From contig JADLDO010000051.1 in NCBI GenBank assembly GCA_020846635.1, forward strand, positions 1 through 44,616: a stretch of 44,616 bases of DNA, written 5' to 3'. Shown piece by piece: positions 18,384 through 25,490 of this stretch. How positions within the stretch are numbered: position 1 is the first letter of the stretch; each line of letters opens with the position of its first letter. The notes under the pieces are model-generated. The model was given only the letters and a program-made list of their open reading frames with translations, was not told the origin of the DNA and did not search any database. Both the position numbers and the translations under genes were made by a program. This DNA is from Caldilineaceae bacterium (GTDB taxonomy: Bacteria > Chloroflexota > Anaerolineae > Caldilineales > Caldilineaceae).

Positions 18384-18494
18384 CTATTCGCGCATGGCGT
18401 TGATGTCACCGCTAACGACACAGGCCGTAACGAACGCGCTCGTACAAAACAGAGTCATCAGTAGATAGCCGATGACGAGCATTGTAAAGTCCAT
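18384..18494 (-). CDS. Very small membrane protein
   Basis: A 36-residue ORF from ATG 18494, convergent with mazG and ending 4 nt beyond its stop. One hydrophobic helix (MLVIGYLLMTLFCTSAFVTA) makes up most of it. The minus strand carries GGAGG (18510-18506) 11 nt before the ATG, a strong ribosome site that supports translation. An ATG at 18512 in the same frame would overlap that site. No family known; it could be a membrane toxin-like or accessory peptide, but nothing in the sequence decides this. Confidence 0.5.
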   Translation of the reverse strand: MDFTMLVIGYLLMTLFCTSAFVTACVVSGDINAMRE

Positions 18495-18668
18495 CGTGTC
18501 TCCGACCTCCATTCCCGATAGGCAACTGCTGTGGGGTTTCTCACCAGCAGCATAGCTGCTCACCATTAACCAATTGTATTGGCGACTCCAACAAATTGTT
18601 AAGAAGATGTGAATATGGGTTGGGGCTATGCAGGTGCGGCTTGCGCGAGGATTGCAAATGTCAATGAT

Positions 18669-18697
18669 TTGACCTGCTTATTTTGATGCTCTACTAT
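18669..18697 (+). promoter_or_regulatory. Promoter of the DUF4256 gene
   Basis: TTGACC (18669-18674), 17-bp spacer and TACTAT (18692-18697). It drives the gene starting near 18790 with a leader of about 85 nt. The leader ends in a tandem repeat of TCAATCATGAGG (about 18755-18782), the second copy overlapping the AGGAAGGA ribosome site, so the repeat may affect translation. The rest of 18495-18789 shows nothing else. Confidence 0.5.
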
Positions 18698-18789
18698 GAC
18701 TAGACGATCCGTTGGTCGGATAGATGTGAACAGATCGTGGGTAGGTCACACGCTATCAATCATGAGGGAATCAATCATGAGGAAGGACA

Positions 18790-19356
18790 ATGATGGAGAC
18801 AAAAAAGGCGTTGTCACCAGAGCAACGTGAAAAATTACTCAGCGCGTTGAAAACCCGTTTTGAGAAAAACATGAAGCACCATCAAGGTCTTGAATGGGCG
18901 AAAGTAGAAGCAAAGCTGGGAGCGAATCCTGAAGCACTGTGGTCACTCGATGCAATGGAAAGTAGTGGCGGTGAGCCGGATGTTGTGGGGCATGATCAAA
19001 AGACGGACAAATACCTGTTTTATGATTGTTCAGCGGAAAGTCCTAAAGGCCGCCGCAATGCTTGTTATGACCGTGAAGCGCAGGAGTCGAGGAAAGAGCA
19101 TAAGCCGGAAAATAACGCGCTGGATATGGCAGCAGAGATGGGCATTGAGCTTTTAACCGAAGAAGAATATCGAGCGTTGCAGAAACTGGGCGATTTCGAT
19201 CTGAAGACGTCAAGCTGGGTGAAAACGCCCGCTGAAATTCGAGAACTCGGCGGCGCCCTCTTTTGTGATTACCGCTATGGTCATGTCTTTGTCTATCATA
19301 ACGGCGCGCAGTCTTACTATGCTTCGAGGGGATTCCGTGGCTCGCTCCGGGTCTAG
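18790..19356 (+). CDS. DUF4256 family protein
   Basis: 188-residue soluble protein matching DUF4256 along its full length: LSPEQREKLLSALKTRFEKN at the start, GLEWAKVEAKL, SGGEPDVVGHD, FYDCSAESPKGRRNACYDRE, the RKEHKPENNALDMAAEMGIE segment, KTSSWVKTP and the terminal YYASRGFRGSLRV. The function of the family is unknown; conserved Cys, His and Asp residues hint at an enzyme. ATG 18790 and ATG 18793 are tandem; AAGGA at 18783-18787 favours 18793. Base composition is more AT-rich than the neighbours, and the gene sits at the edge of the accessory region, so recent transfer is plausible. Confidence 0.93.
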   Translation: MMETKKALSPEQREKLLSALKTRFEKNMKHHQGLEWAKVEAKLGANPEALWSLDAMESSGGEPDVVGHDQKTDKYLFYDCSAESPKGRRNACYDREAQESRKEHKPENNALDMAAEMGIELLTEEEYRALQKLGDFDLKTSSWVKTPAEIRELGGALFCDYRYGHVFVYHNGAQSYYASRGFRGSLRV

Positions 19357-19516
19357 AGTCTACCCAGAGGGCTACATTTGAATTTGAGAACTGGCTCGCA
19401 ACCTGAATCCTCATCCCCACTGGGTTGGTTCCTGGGGACAGGTCAAATACTATCGCTTGCGGTCACATTCGATCTTCACTTTTTGTCCGCATTGTGATAA
19501 TCTACGCTGGTATCGT

Positions 19517-19555
19517 GCCCCAGTAGCTCAGTGGATAGAGCACCTGTCTTCGGAA
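19517..19555 (+). pseudogene. 5' half of a tRNA-Arg-like gene (fragment)
   Basis: GCCCCAG-TA, a full D-arm (GCTCAGTGGATAGAGC) and ACCTGTCTTCGGAA match the first ~39 nt of a tRNA with the same anticodon loop as the complete tRNA-Arg 100 bp downstream. Past the anticodon loop the sequence diverges, and no T-arm or CTGGGGC acceptor partner follows. ACAGGT reappears 12 nt later and could re-pair with ACCTGT around an enlarged loop, but the rest is missing. Probably a relic of tRNA-targeted insertion or tandem-tRNA recombination. Confidence 0.6.
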
Positions 19556-19618
19556 ATTGTCGCTTACAGGTCATATCCATACCGCTATCGGGTGTTATGG
19601 CAAGACGAAAGGTATTTT

Positions 19619-19692
19619 GCCCGCGTAGCTCAGTGGAATAGAGCGCCTGTCTTCGGAACAGGATGTCGGGGGTTCGAATCCCTCCGCGGGTA
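19619..19692 (+). tRNA. tRNA-Arg, anticodon TCG
   Basis: A complete 74-nt cloverleaf: acceptor GCCCGCG with CGCGGGT (a G.U first pair), D-arm GCTC/GAGC, anticodon stem CCTGT/ACAGG with loop CTTCGGA (anticodon TCG, reads CGA), variable ATGTC, T-arm GGGGG-TTCGAAT-CCCTC, discriminator A, no encoded CCA. It begins the accessory region; the 3' half of a tRNA is the usual attachment site of tyrosine recombinases, so this may be the left attachment site, though no integrase or second copy is in view. Confidence 0.9.
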
Positions 19693-19716
19693 CTGGTAGC
19701 AGTAAAGGCAGCCATC

Positions 19717-19875
19717 ATGTCCAGATTGCCGTCGAATCGCAGCGGCCAAAGTTTCATCGAATTCGCGCTGATCATCATCCTCTTTGCCATTGTGCTGCTT
19801 TCGATTTTGCTCATTCTGGGTGATGACCTGCGCACGTTCATCAACGACCTGTTCCAAACCTGGTTTCCGAGTTAA
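19717..19875 (+). CDS. Small Flp-pilin-like or TadE-like membrane peptide
   Basis: A 52-residue ORF from ATG 19717, 24 nt after the tRNA, with AAAGGCAG just upstream. The start SNRSGQSFIEFALI matches the Gly-Gln-Ser/Thr-x-x-Glu-Phe signature of Flp/TadE pilin-like proteins: a short basic leader, the conserved Glu five residues after the putative processing site, then one hydrophobic helix (ALIIILFAIVLLSILLIL). A short amphipathic end follows (DLRTFINDLFQTWF). No tad secretion genes are near, so it may be an orphan pilin or a component used elsewhere. Confidence 0.65.
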   Translation: MSRLPSNRSGQSFIEFALIIILFAIVLLSILLILGDDLRTFINDLFQTWFPS

Positions 19876-19928
19876 GCCGGTCGTAGGGTAAACAAAACCT
19901 CCACCCACAGGGGTGTTGGGATAAAGCG

Positions 19929-19966
19929 TCATTCGCCGTCAAGCCTGCCAGCACACCGGCGAATGA
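19929..19966. repeat. Inverted repeat after the pilin-like gene
   Basis: TCATTCGCCG (19929-19938) and CGGCGAATGA (19957-19966) pair perfectly across an 18-nt spacer. No U-run follows directly. It might be an RNA 3' structure or a protein site; nothing more can be said. Confidence 0.45.
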
Positions 19967-19991
19967 TGTAAGAGAAGAAGCGTTCAGTCTT

Positions 19992-20026
19992 TCGGGGCTG
20001 GGCGCTTTTTTTGCGCCTCAGCCCCG
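19992..20026 (-). terminator. GC-rich terminator-type hairpin between convergent transcripts
   Basis: TCGGGGCTGGGCGC (19992-20005) and GCGCCTCAGCCCCGA (20012-20026) form a 14-bp stem with one bulged base around a T-rich loop. It lies 18 nt beyond the stop of the leftward repressor gene and after the rightward pilin gene, so it could stop both; neither side has a long external U-run. Confidence 0.5.
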
Positions 20027-20043
20027 ACCATTCTCCCCAAAAA

Positions 20044-20304
20044 CTAATTCTGAAAGAGAGCGACCGGGGCGACCGATTTTGGGTCGGGGTATCCCTTCGC
20101 CACCAACAGATCAATCGGATTGCAGCCCAGCGCGTCGGCCAGCTTGGTCGCTGTGTCGCTTGTCCACTTTTCGCCGCGCAAAATGCGGGTAAGCGTGTTG
20201 CCGTGGACACCGCTTTGCTCGGCGAGCTGCTGCAATGTCTTGATCCCCTTCTGTTCCATCAAAAACTCTAATCGGTGCTTGTCGATCCGGAACTGGTTGT
20301 CCAT
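20044..20304 (-). CDS. XRE/Cro-family HTH regulator, likely element repressor
   Basis: An 86-residue DNA-binding protein: helix-turn-helix in TLQQLAEQSGVHGNTLTRIL (about residues 23-42), then TATKLADALGCNPIDLLVAK, the family's second conserved segment. The start is ATG 20304 because AGGAGG lies 6 nt upstream; GTG 20310 falls inside that site. It is transcribed away from the early operon with a shared control region containing repeated ATTGTGA half-sites, the layout of a phage or integrative-element immunity switch. There is no peptidase domain, so induction by RecA-driven self-cleavage is not expected. Confidence 0.85.
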   Translation of the reverse strand: MDNQFRIDKHRLEFLMEQKGIKTLQQLAEQSGVHGNTLTRILRGEKWTSDTATKLADALGCNPIDLLVAKGYPDPKSVAPVALFQN

Positions 20305-20321
20305 TTTCACCTCCTGCTCTC

Positions 20322-20423
20322 ACTATACCACAACGAATTGTGAGAATGCAATAGGCATTGTGAAAATAGCGCGAAACTTTAAGGTGGATCGTCACCTTTC
20401 AGTATTGTAAATCACAATATAAT
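20322..20423. promoter_or_regulatory. Divergent control region with repeated operator half-sites
   Basis: Leftward promoter: TTGCAT (20351-20346), 18 bp, TATAGT (20327-20322). Rightward promoter: TATAAT at 20418-20423 with a weak CTTTCA -35. Operator candidates: CACAACGAATTGTG (20329-20342) in the leftward spacer, ATTGTGA at 20357, and the palindrome TATTGT-AAATC-ACAATA (20403-20419) overlapping the rightward -10. The repeated ATTGTGA/TCACAAT halves suggest one dimeric repressor, presumably the XRE protein, acting on both promoters. Confidence 0.65.
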
Positions 20424-20491
20424 GTGATAAACTACATTTGTAAGTGAGCGCCACACGAGAGCGTCACACATGCAGAGGAAAGGGAAGTACG

Positions 20492-20986
20492 ATGGGTTTC
20501 ATCAAAACACACGGGGATGCACGGAGATCGGCAGAACAGATCGAATTTCTGATGGGCGGTGGCGAGACCACAACGGTCAATGGCTTCACCTTCCAGTTAG
20601 TTGATGACGCATTCGTCATGTTGGCCGGTCATGTGCCGAGCCTCGGAGATCGCTTCACAACCGAGCAGCTTGTCAATTTTATCTGGGAGAATCGCGAGGA
20701 CTTTGGTCGACAACGTGACGGCAGCAGCGTCGATCTCACCACGGCGAAAGTGCAAGCGCCAAAACCACGCAAGACCTACACCTTTAGCGGCCCAATGAGC
20801 GGCTGGCGTCCCGAACTGGTCATCTCGACCGACAGCGTTACGCGCCGCCACACGCAGAGCATCATGGTCAGCGAGTCCACCTATGACCGCTTTGCTCGCC
20901 TTGCCAACAGCGGCAATTACGATGTCGAAATCCTGGATGTGAGCAGCGGCGTCTCTTGGGAAATGCGCCGCAAGGCTCACAACTAG
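20492..20986 (+). CDS. Hypothetical protein, first gene of the early operon
   Basis: 164 residues from ATG 20492; the upstream AGAGGAAAGGGAAG supports it over the in-frame start at 20444. Soluble, mixed alpha/beta, no Cys cluster, no signal or membrane segment. The C-terminal half (QSIMVSESTYDRFARLANSG) resembles a small dimeric DNA-binding or adaptor segment but no family is recognised. It is the first gene read rightward from the repressor-controlled promoter, the position of Cro-, excision- or anti-restriction-type early proteins. Confidence 0.65.
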   Translation: MGFIKTHGDARRSAEQIEFLMGGGETTTVNGFTFQLVDDAFVMLAGHVPSLGDRFTTEQLVNFIWENREDFGRQRDGSSVDLTTAKVQAPKPRKTYTFSGPMSGWRPELVISTDSVTRRHTQSIMVSESTYDRFARLANSGNYDVEILDVSSGVSWEMRRKAHN

Positions 20987-21070
20987 CCCCATCCAAAACG
21001 AAGGGCGGCGAATGCGCTCGAACGCACCGCCGCCCACATCAAACCCATCTCATCACAGAAAGGTCAGACA

Positions 21071-21394
21071 ATGAATAGTGTAGCACCAGCAGTACCAGCC
21101 GTCAACAACGCACGCAAAGCCGCGGACACGCGCAGCCGTCGCCGCGCTGCCGGTAAATACCCCACGAAGGCCCAGAAGGATGCCTTTGCCAAGTACATGC
21201 GGCCCCGCCGCTTGTACGGCGAGCCGGTTTGGAGTGTCGAGGAATTGCGGGCACTCGCCACGCACCCACACCTGCACCCGCGACAAAGAGCGGCGTGGGC
21301 GGCAAAAGCCGACGCACTGGCGGCAGAGCTGGAAGCGGCAGACTACGCCGACGACATTGAAGACCGCGCCTTCTGGGCCGCAGGTTCCTGGTAA
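21071..21394 (+). CDS. Hypothetical basic-then-acidic small protein
   Basis: 107 residues with an Arg/Lys-rich N-terminal half (ARKAADTRSRRRAAGKYPTK) and an Ala/Glu/Asp-rich helical end (ALAAELEAADYADDIEDRAF). AGAAAGGTCAG precedes ATG 21071. It lies in line with its neighbours in the early operon. Charge segregation suggests nucleic-acid binding by the N terminus, but no family is known. Confidence 0.6.
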   Translation: MNSVAPAVPAVNNARKAADTRSRRRAAGKYPTKAQKDAFAKYMRPRRLYGEPVWSVEELRALATHPHLHPRQRAAWAAKADALAAELEAADYADDIEDRAFWAAGSW

Positions 21395-21455
21395 CAGTCT
21401 CTCTCGATCACTTATCAGGGGCCGCGCATCTGACCCACGCGGAGAAAACTAAACC

Positions 21456-22208
21456 ATGAACGACCTATTGAAAGCACTTTCCAAGCCCTTCCACCCCTCA
21501 CACGTTAGCTGGAAGCCCGGCGCAGTCAAGGGCGAGCGCGCTCTGGCTTTGGCCTATGCGGATTTGCGCGCGTATATGAACCGCCTGGATGACGTGTGCG
21601 GCGGGGACTGGTCTGTGACTTACGAACCCTGGGGCGAGAATCGGATCATCTGCAAGCTCACCATCGCGGGCATCACGCGCAGCAGCACAGGCGAAAGCAG
21701 CAGCGAATCCGAACGCTCTGAGATTGGCGGCACTGTCGCTGAGGCACAGGCAATGAAGAGGGCGTGTGCCATGTTTGGCCTGGGACGCTATCTGTACACA
21801 CTGCCAACCGGCTGGGCGGACTACGATCCCAAGACTAAGCAGTTTACCGCACAGGCAAAGGCCAAGCTCACCAATATGCTCGTACAGCACTATCGTCGCG
21901 CAAATGAGAGCGAAGGCGAACCCGCCGACCTTTTTGCGGAGCAGCAGTCAGGCGAAACATCCAACGATGGCAGTGGCGACGATGGCTCAGAATTAGCCGC
22001 ATCCCTCGACCGTTTTAACGCGATGGGCAAAGACCTCTATGGCGACCAGTGGGAGCAGGTTTGCCGTCGCAACGTCAACCGCATCTCTGGTGGCACGACC
22101 CAGGAGAGCGGCGAATTGGCACCGGCGCAAATCGAGCAGTTGATCGCCGGTATGCTCAAGCTCAAGGAGCGGAAAACCGCACGGTCGCACATGGCCGTCG
22201 CGGCATGA
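21456..22208 (+). CDS. Rad52/Rad22-type single-strand annealing protein
   Basis: 250-residue recombinase of the Rad52_Rad22 family, which anneals complementary single strands during phage-style recombination and repair. The core spans residues ~1-150: PFHPSHVSWKPGAVKGERALALAY, YMNRLDDVCGGDWSVTYEPW, the beta strands CKLTIAGITR, then ETQ-like AQAMKRACAMFGLGRYLYTLP, the diagnostic stretch. The C-terminal ~90 residues are acidic (SNDGSGDDGSEL) and then helical, similar to SSB- or partner-binding tails. It shares the early operon with nuclease and ATPase genes, giving the element its own recombination set. Confidence 0.85.
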   Translation: MNDLLKALSKPFHPSHVSWKPGAVKGERALALAYADLRAYMNRLDDVCGGDWSVTYEPWGENRIICKLTIAGITRSSTGESSSESERSEIGGTVAEAQAMKRACAMFGLGRYLYTLPTGWADYDPKTKQFTAQAKAKLTNMLVQHYRRANESEGEPADLFAEQQSGETSNDGSGDDGSELAASLDRFNAMGKDLYGDQWEQVCRRNVNRISGGTTQESGELAPAQIEQLIAGMLKLKERKTARSHMAVAA

Positions 22209-22243
22209 TCCGCGTCGGACTTGGCACGACGTTGGTCTATTGG

Positions 22244-22270
22244 GCGGGGGCTGGTCACTACAGCCCCCGC
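22244..22270 (+). repeat. Perfect 10-bp hairpin downstream of the Rad52-like gene
   Basis: GCGGGGGCTG (22244-22253) and CAGCCCCCGC (22261-22270) pair without a mismatch around a 7-nt loop. No U-run follows. It lies 36 nt after the Rad52-like stop in a 221-nt gap (22209-22429) that is open in the next gene's frame but reads like non-coding sequence. It is probably an mRNA 3' structure or a pause site. Confidence 0.5.
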
Positions 22271-22429
22271 ACCAGCCGCGGACTGACCATCTGGAGCAAG
22301 CGGGATCCCCCAGAGCGCGGCTCCGTTGGAGCAGACGTACCGGGAATCACACTCACCTATGCAGCCGACTGTTGGACACTCATTTACATGCCCACCCTCG
22401 CGGGCAAAGCCAGGGAAGGAAAGCAGACC

Positions 22430-23065
22430 ATGCGGATAGCAGAAGCGGTAGCCAAGCGCAGGGAGCAGATCGAAGAGGCAGAGCGCCAGATCGCCCAAGA
22501 GCGCGCGGTTCTAAGCCAAAAGTTTGCCGCTGCCATGCAAGAGCGCCTTGAACTCCAGTACGGGCTAGAGTTCGCGCCGGAGGAACTCGCCGCGTGGACA
22601 GTGGATGTTCGCACCGAAAGCACCGGCGAGGCACGGTTCCAGTGGGTTATGCCGGTCTTTAACGGGCATGACGGCTATGTGGGCACCACGAAATATTTGT
22701 CGCTGGCTGAGGTAGAGCCGCCCGGCATAGATTTCGACTGGCGCGGTTTCAACGGGCACATCGATGGCGAAATCATCACCACTGACCTGATCGCAGCCTT
22801 GACGTTTGCCATGACCGGCAAGCGCCCGATAGGAACACAACCCGGACCAGAGAGCGTCAAGTCCCGCGATATTTCCTTTGAACGCCGCTTAATGACACTG
22901 GATCAAGGGAAGTTGTACGAGTTCCTGGATGGGACTATCGGCATGTTCCTAGAGTATGTCAACGTGCATGGTCATGGAGAGGGTAGCGCACGGAGCGCGG
23001 CAATTAAGGAAATGCTGCAAGGCACTGAGGCCATGATTGACCTGGCCGAACACGGCGAGCTCTAG
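22430..23065 (+). CDS. Hypothetical protein with N-terminal coiled coil
   Basis: 211 residues from ATG 22430, preceded by AGGGAAGGAAAG. The frame stays open to ATG 22205, which overlaps the Rad52-like stop (ATGA), but those 75 codons give an unlikely peptide and contain a perfect hairpin, so the shorter form is preferred. Residues 1-45 form a Glu/Arg/Gln-rich coiled coil (EQIEEAERQIAQERAVLSQK); the middle is beta-rich with WTVDVRTES and RFQWVMPVF; the end is helical. No family recognised. Early-operon member. Confidence 0.6.
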   Translation: MRIAEAVAKRREQIEEAERQIAQERAVLSQKFAAAMQERLELQYGLEFAPEELAAWTVDVRTESTGEARFQWVMPVFNGHDGYVGTTKYLSLAEVEPPGIDFDWRGFNGHIDGEIITTDLIAALTFAMTGKRPIGTQPGPESVKSRDISFERRLMTLDQGKLYEFLDGTIGMFLEYVNVHGHGEGSARSAAIKEMLQGTEAMIDLAEHGEL

Positions 23066-23133
23066 AGCCTAGACACACGCACCCACCGGGGCCGGGACAC
23101 CACCGACCCCTTTATCATCCATTTGACCATCAC

Positions 23134-23952
23134 ATGACCAAACCCAATCACATCAAAGCCTTCCTCAAAGCCATCGAGGGTTTTCGTTACGAACACAACA
23201 TCATCGACCTCTTCCGCGACTGGACAGAACTGGTCGCCGCGGAATTGCACCAGGCTCCGTACCATGCGGGCTTGTGTGCCAAAGACGATGCCTTTGAGCA
23301 GGCAGAGGCTCGCTACATGGAAGTCGCCAAACGCTACCAGCGTCCCGATTTTGATCGCTTTGCCGAGATGTTGGCAATCACACGGATGGCATTGGCGGAA
23401 GAAATGCAGGACTTTTTAGGCCAATGCTACATGCAGTTGGAGATCAGCAATGAGCGCGCCGGGCAGTTCTTCACGCCCTACGAAGTGTCGCTCCTGATTG
23501 CCCAACTCGCCATAGGCAACCCATCACCGCAGATCGAGGAGACCGGCTTTATTACCTTGCATGAACCCGCCTGTGGCTCCGGCGGCATGATCATCGCCGT
23601 AGCGGATACACTCGAAAAGGCAAAGCATGACTCAATGGCTACGCTCTATTTCGATGCCGTGGACATCGACCGCCGGTGCGCCAACATGACCTATATCCAG
23701 ACGGGTCTCCTGGGACTAACCGGCACTGTCTGGCACGGCGACACCCTACGCATGGAGATGCGTAGCCACAGGTTCACCCCCGCGGCGCGGGCTAACCCAC
23801 AGCGCACCCATCGCATGTTGGACTATGTGGAAGGCCGCGACATCGAAAAGCCGCCCGCCATCGACTGGACACAACCGCTAGAGCAATTGACCTTACTAGT
23901 GGCCGACGCCCGCGGCCAAACGGGCAAGAAGGAGACCGTATGGCGCGCATAG
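23134..23952 (+). CDS. N-6 adenine methylase-like protein lacking the NPPY motif
   Basis: 272 residues resembling the M subunit of type I systems: helical start, QFFTPYEVSLLIAQL (the FTP segment that precedes motif I), SAM-binding motif I LHEPACGSGGMIIA near residue 150, acidic motif II FDAVDIDRRC, and WHGDTLRMEM. After this, where D/NPPY/F should follow, there is only FTPAARANPQRTHRM, and no catalytic motif is present. The protein ends soon after, without a specificity domain. Similar motif-IV-less forms occur in phages and conjugative elements; binding SAM or DNA without methylating, perhaps as anti-restriction or modification-sensing factor, is inference. The stop overlaps the next gene by 13 nt. 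Confidence 0.75.
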   Translation: MTKPNHIKAFLKAIEGFRYEHNIIDLFRDWTELVAAELHQAPYHAGLCAKDDAFEQAEARYMEVAKRYQRPDFDRFAEMLAITRMALAEEMQDFLGQCYMQLEISNERAGQFFTPYEVSLLIAQLAIGNPSPQIEETGFITLHEPACGSGGMIIAVADTLEKAKHDSMATLYFDAVDIDRRCANMTYIQTGLLGLTGTVWHGDTLRMEMRSHRFTPAARANPQRTHRMLDYVEGRDIEKPPAIDWTQPLEQLTLLVADARGQTGKKETVWRA

Positions 23953-24263
23953 CCATCGCTTGCACCGCCTGTCAAAAGCCGCTTGCAGGCGGCACCGACA
24001 CCTTTGGAGATATTTGGCAGCCCTTTTGTTGGATCTGCTATGCAGAACTCAACAGCGGCCCACAAGGCCAATGGTACGGCCTTGCCCCACATCACCACGA
24101 CCTGAGTATCACCGGCAGCATCATTGGCAGCACCGTCTTTGATCCGCTGCCGGAGCCGAACGCGAATGGTGAGTACGTGATGGGCGACCAGACGTTTATG
24201 CCGGACCCCCACGCGCCGGGCCTGGGCATTTGGGAGCAGCGCGCCTTGCCGGGTTGGCGGTAG
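23940..24263 (+). CDS. Small zinc-binding protein of unknown role
   Basis: 107 residues, start overlapping the methylase-like gene by 13 nt. Two Cys pairs, CTAC (residues 8-11) and CWIC (30-33), would make a four-Cys zinc site near the N terminus; a HHH run follows near residue 51. The second half is Gly/Pro-rich (MPDPHAPGLGIWEQ). No family recognised. Translational coupling to its neighbours indicates it belongs to the same early operon. Confidence 0.6.
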   Translation: MARIAIACTACQKPLAGGTDTFGDIWQPFCWICYAELNSGPQGQWYGLAPHHHDLSITGSIIGSTVFDPLPEPNANGEYVMGDQTFMPDPHAPGLGIWEQRALPGWR

Positions 24264-24265
24264 GT

Positions 24266-24490
24266 ATGGCTCGACGAGACTTTATCCGCCAAGAGGCTGC
24301 CATCGCACGTCGCTTCGCCGACCGGTGGCTCATGTCAGACATGAAGCAATCGTTGCTAGTAGGCTACTCTCGCTCGTACCGCTGCGAGTGCGGATTTGCG
24401 TGCCTGGACGCGGGCGAGATCTATGACCACGCCATGCAGTGCGGGAGCCAGCCAGCGCAAGTGCCGTTACTGGAGCTATCACCACGATGA
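24266..24490 (+). CDS. Small protein with a C2HC-type zinc-finger-like segment
   Basis: 74 residues from ATG 24266, 2 nt after the previous stop. The N-terminal half is an amphipathic helix (MARRDFIRQEAAIARRFADR). The second half has CECGFACLDAGEIYDHAMQC, whose Cys/Cys...His/Cys spacing resembles a zinc finger. The stop overlaps the next ATG (ATGA). Role unknown. Confidence 0.55.
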   Translation: MARRDFIRQEAAIARRFADRWLMSDMKQSLLVGYSRSYRCECGFACLDAGEIYDHAMQCGSQPAQVPLLELSPR

Positions 24491-24780
24491 AACGCATCCA
24501 ACGCAAGCGCACCCGCGGCTGGCGAATGCCGTCCAATGCAAAGTATGTTGGGCGACCGACCGTGTGGGGTAATGACTTTGTCGTGGGCGTGGATGGCACT
24601 GCGGCTGAGTGCATCGAAAAGTACCGTGAACACTTTATCATGCCGACTCTACAGGTACATGGCATTGCCTACTTTGAGCCGTTGCGCGGCAAGGATCTGG
24701 CTTGCTTTTGCCCGTTCGATCAACCCTGCCACGCTGACCTGCTGATCGAACTATTGACCAACAAGGAACCCTCATCATGA
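24487..24780 (+). CDS. DUF4326 family protein
   Basis: 97 residues from ATG 24487, coupled to the previous gene by ATGA overlap. Family signature: MKRIQRKRTRGWRMPSNAKY, the core YVGRPTVWGNDF, the middle Y-R-E-H segment and CFCPFDQPCHADLLIELL with conserved Cys and His. DUF4326 is common in phages and mobile elements; its activity is not known, though the conserved CxC...CHAD end suggests a metal or catalytic site. Length is typical. Confidence 0.85.
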   Translation: MKRIQRKRTRGWRMPSNAKYVGRPTVWGNDFVVGVDGTAAECIEKYREHFIMPTLQVHGIAYFEPLRGKDLACFCPFDQPCHADLLIELLTNKEPSS

Positions 24781-25094
24781 TCGCAACCAATCTCGCCTGG
24801 TTTTTCGGCATTACCACTACTCTTCTCTGGCTGCTCTATAAGCAGGCCGATGACCGGGCCGCCACCCTCGACCGCCGCGTCAAGGCCCTCCAGCGCAGGA
24901 TTGCCCTAGAAGCGGAGAGCCGCGCCCATACAGAACAGCGAACCGCGCGGCTGGAGACGGCTTTCGATCACCAACAGCAACGCATCGCCCTGCTCGTCGG
25001 CCAAAACGAATTTATGGGGCAACAGCTAGAAGAGCGCAATCGCCGGGCCATACACCTACTGCCGCGCACGGGCAGCACCATCAGCAGGAATTGA
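24777..25094 (+). CDS. Membrane-anchored coiled-coil protein
   Basis: 105 residues starting in an ATGA overlap with the DUF4326 gene. One N-terminal hydrophobic helix (NLAWFFGITTTLLWLLY) is followed by a long coiled coil of ~70 residues (RRVKALQRRIALEAESRAHT). The arrangement is like phage Rz-type or anchoring proteins, but there is no lysis cassette nearby. Function unknown. Confidence 0.55.
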   Translation: MIATNLAWFFGITTTLLWLLYKQADDRAATLDRRVKALQRRIALEAESRAHTEQRTARLETAFDHQQQRIALLVGQNEFMGQQLEERNRRAIHLLPRTGSTISRN

Positions 25095-25127
25095 GCCGCC
25101 AGCGGCCAGGACATTAGGAAGAGCCTC

Positions 25128-25490
25128 TTGATCACCGTCGCCCTCCTTGATGCACTCGACAACTTCCTGGATGTCGTGCGCGACAGCCGCATTGTCGCCA
25201 CCTCTGGGTCCGACGAGCTGGGCGATGCCTATTGGCAAGCACGCAAATGGGTAGATGCGTGGCGAAACTATGTGCAGCCGCCCGCTATCTACCCGGAGCC
25301 TGCACCCGTAGAGAACTGCCCGCATCCCTATGACCGGGACTTTGCTTTTCTCAACCACGATCCGATTGAGGATGCCTGGTACGTCACGCGCTGCTGTACC
25401 GTCTGCGGCAATGTCGATCCACCCCACCGACTATCGCCCAAGAAGTCAAAGAGAAAGCCAACGAAAAAGGAGAACCAGGAGTCCTTATGA
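25128..25490 (+). CDS. Hypothetical protein with Cys-rich motif
   Basis: 120 residues from TTG 25128 with AGGAAGAG upstream; no better start is present. The middle carries CPHPYDRDF and CCTVCGN, which together could hold a zinc ion. The end is very basic (KKSKRKPTKKEN). Its stop overlaps the HerA-like start by 4 nt, so it is coupled to it and may be a partner of that ATPase. No family recognised. Confidence 0.5.
   Translation: MITVALLDALDNFLDVVRDSRIVATSGSDELGDAYWQARKWVDAWRNYVQPPAIYPEPAPVENCPHPYDRDFAFLNHDPIEDAWYVTRCCTVCGNVDPPHRLSPKKSKRKPTKKENQESL

Noticed and set aside
19457..19699. ORF of 80 codons (VAQWIEH / VAQWNRAP type peptide)
   Set aside because: It is a translation of the tRNA fragment and the tRNA-Arg gene, a well-known false ORF.
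22205..22429. N-terminal extension of the coiled-coil gene starting in an ATGA overlap
   Set aside because: Contains a perfect 10-bp hairpin, lacks a ribosome site and reads unlike protein, while ATG 22430 has a good one. Not fully excluded.
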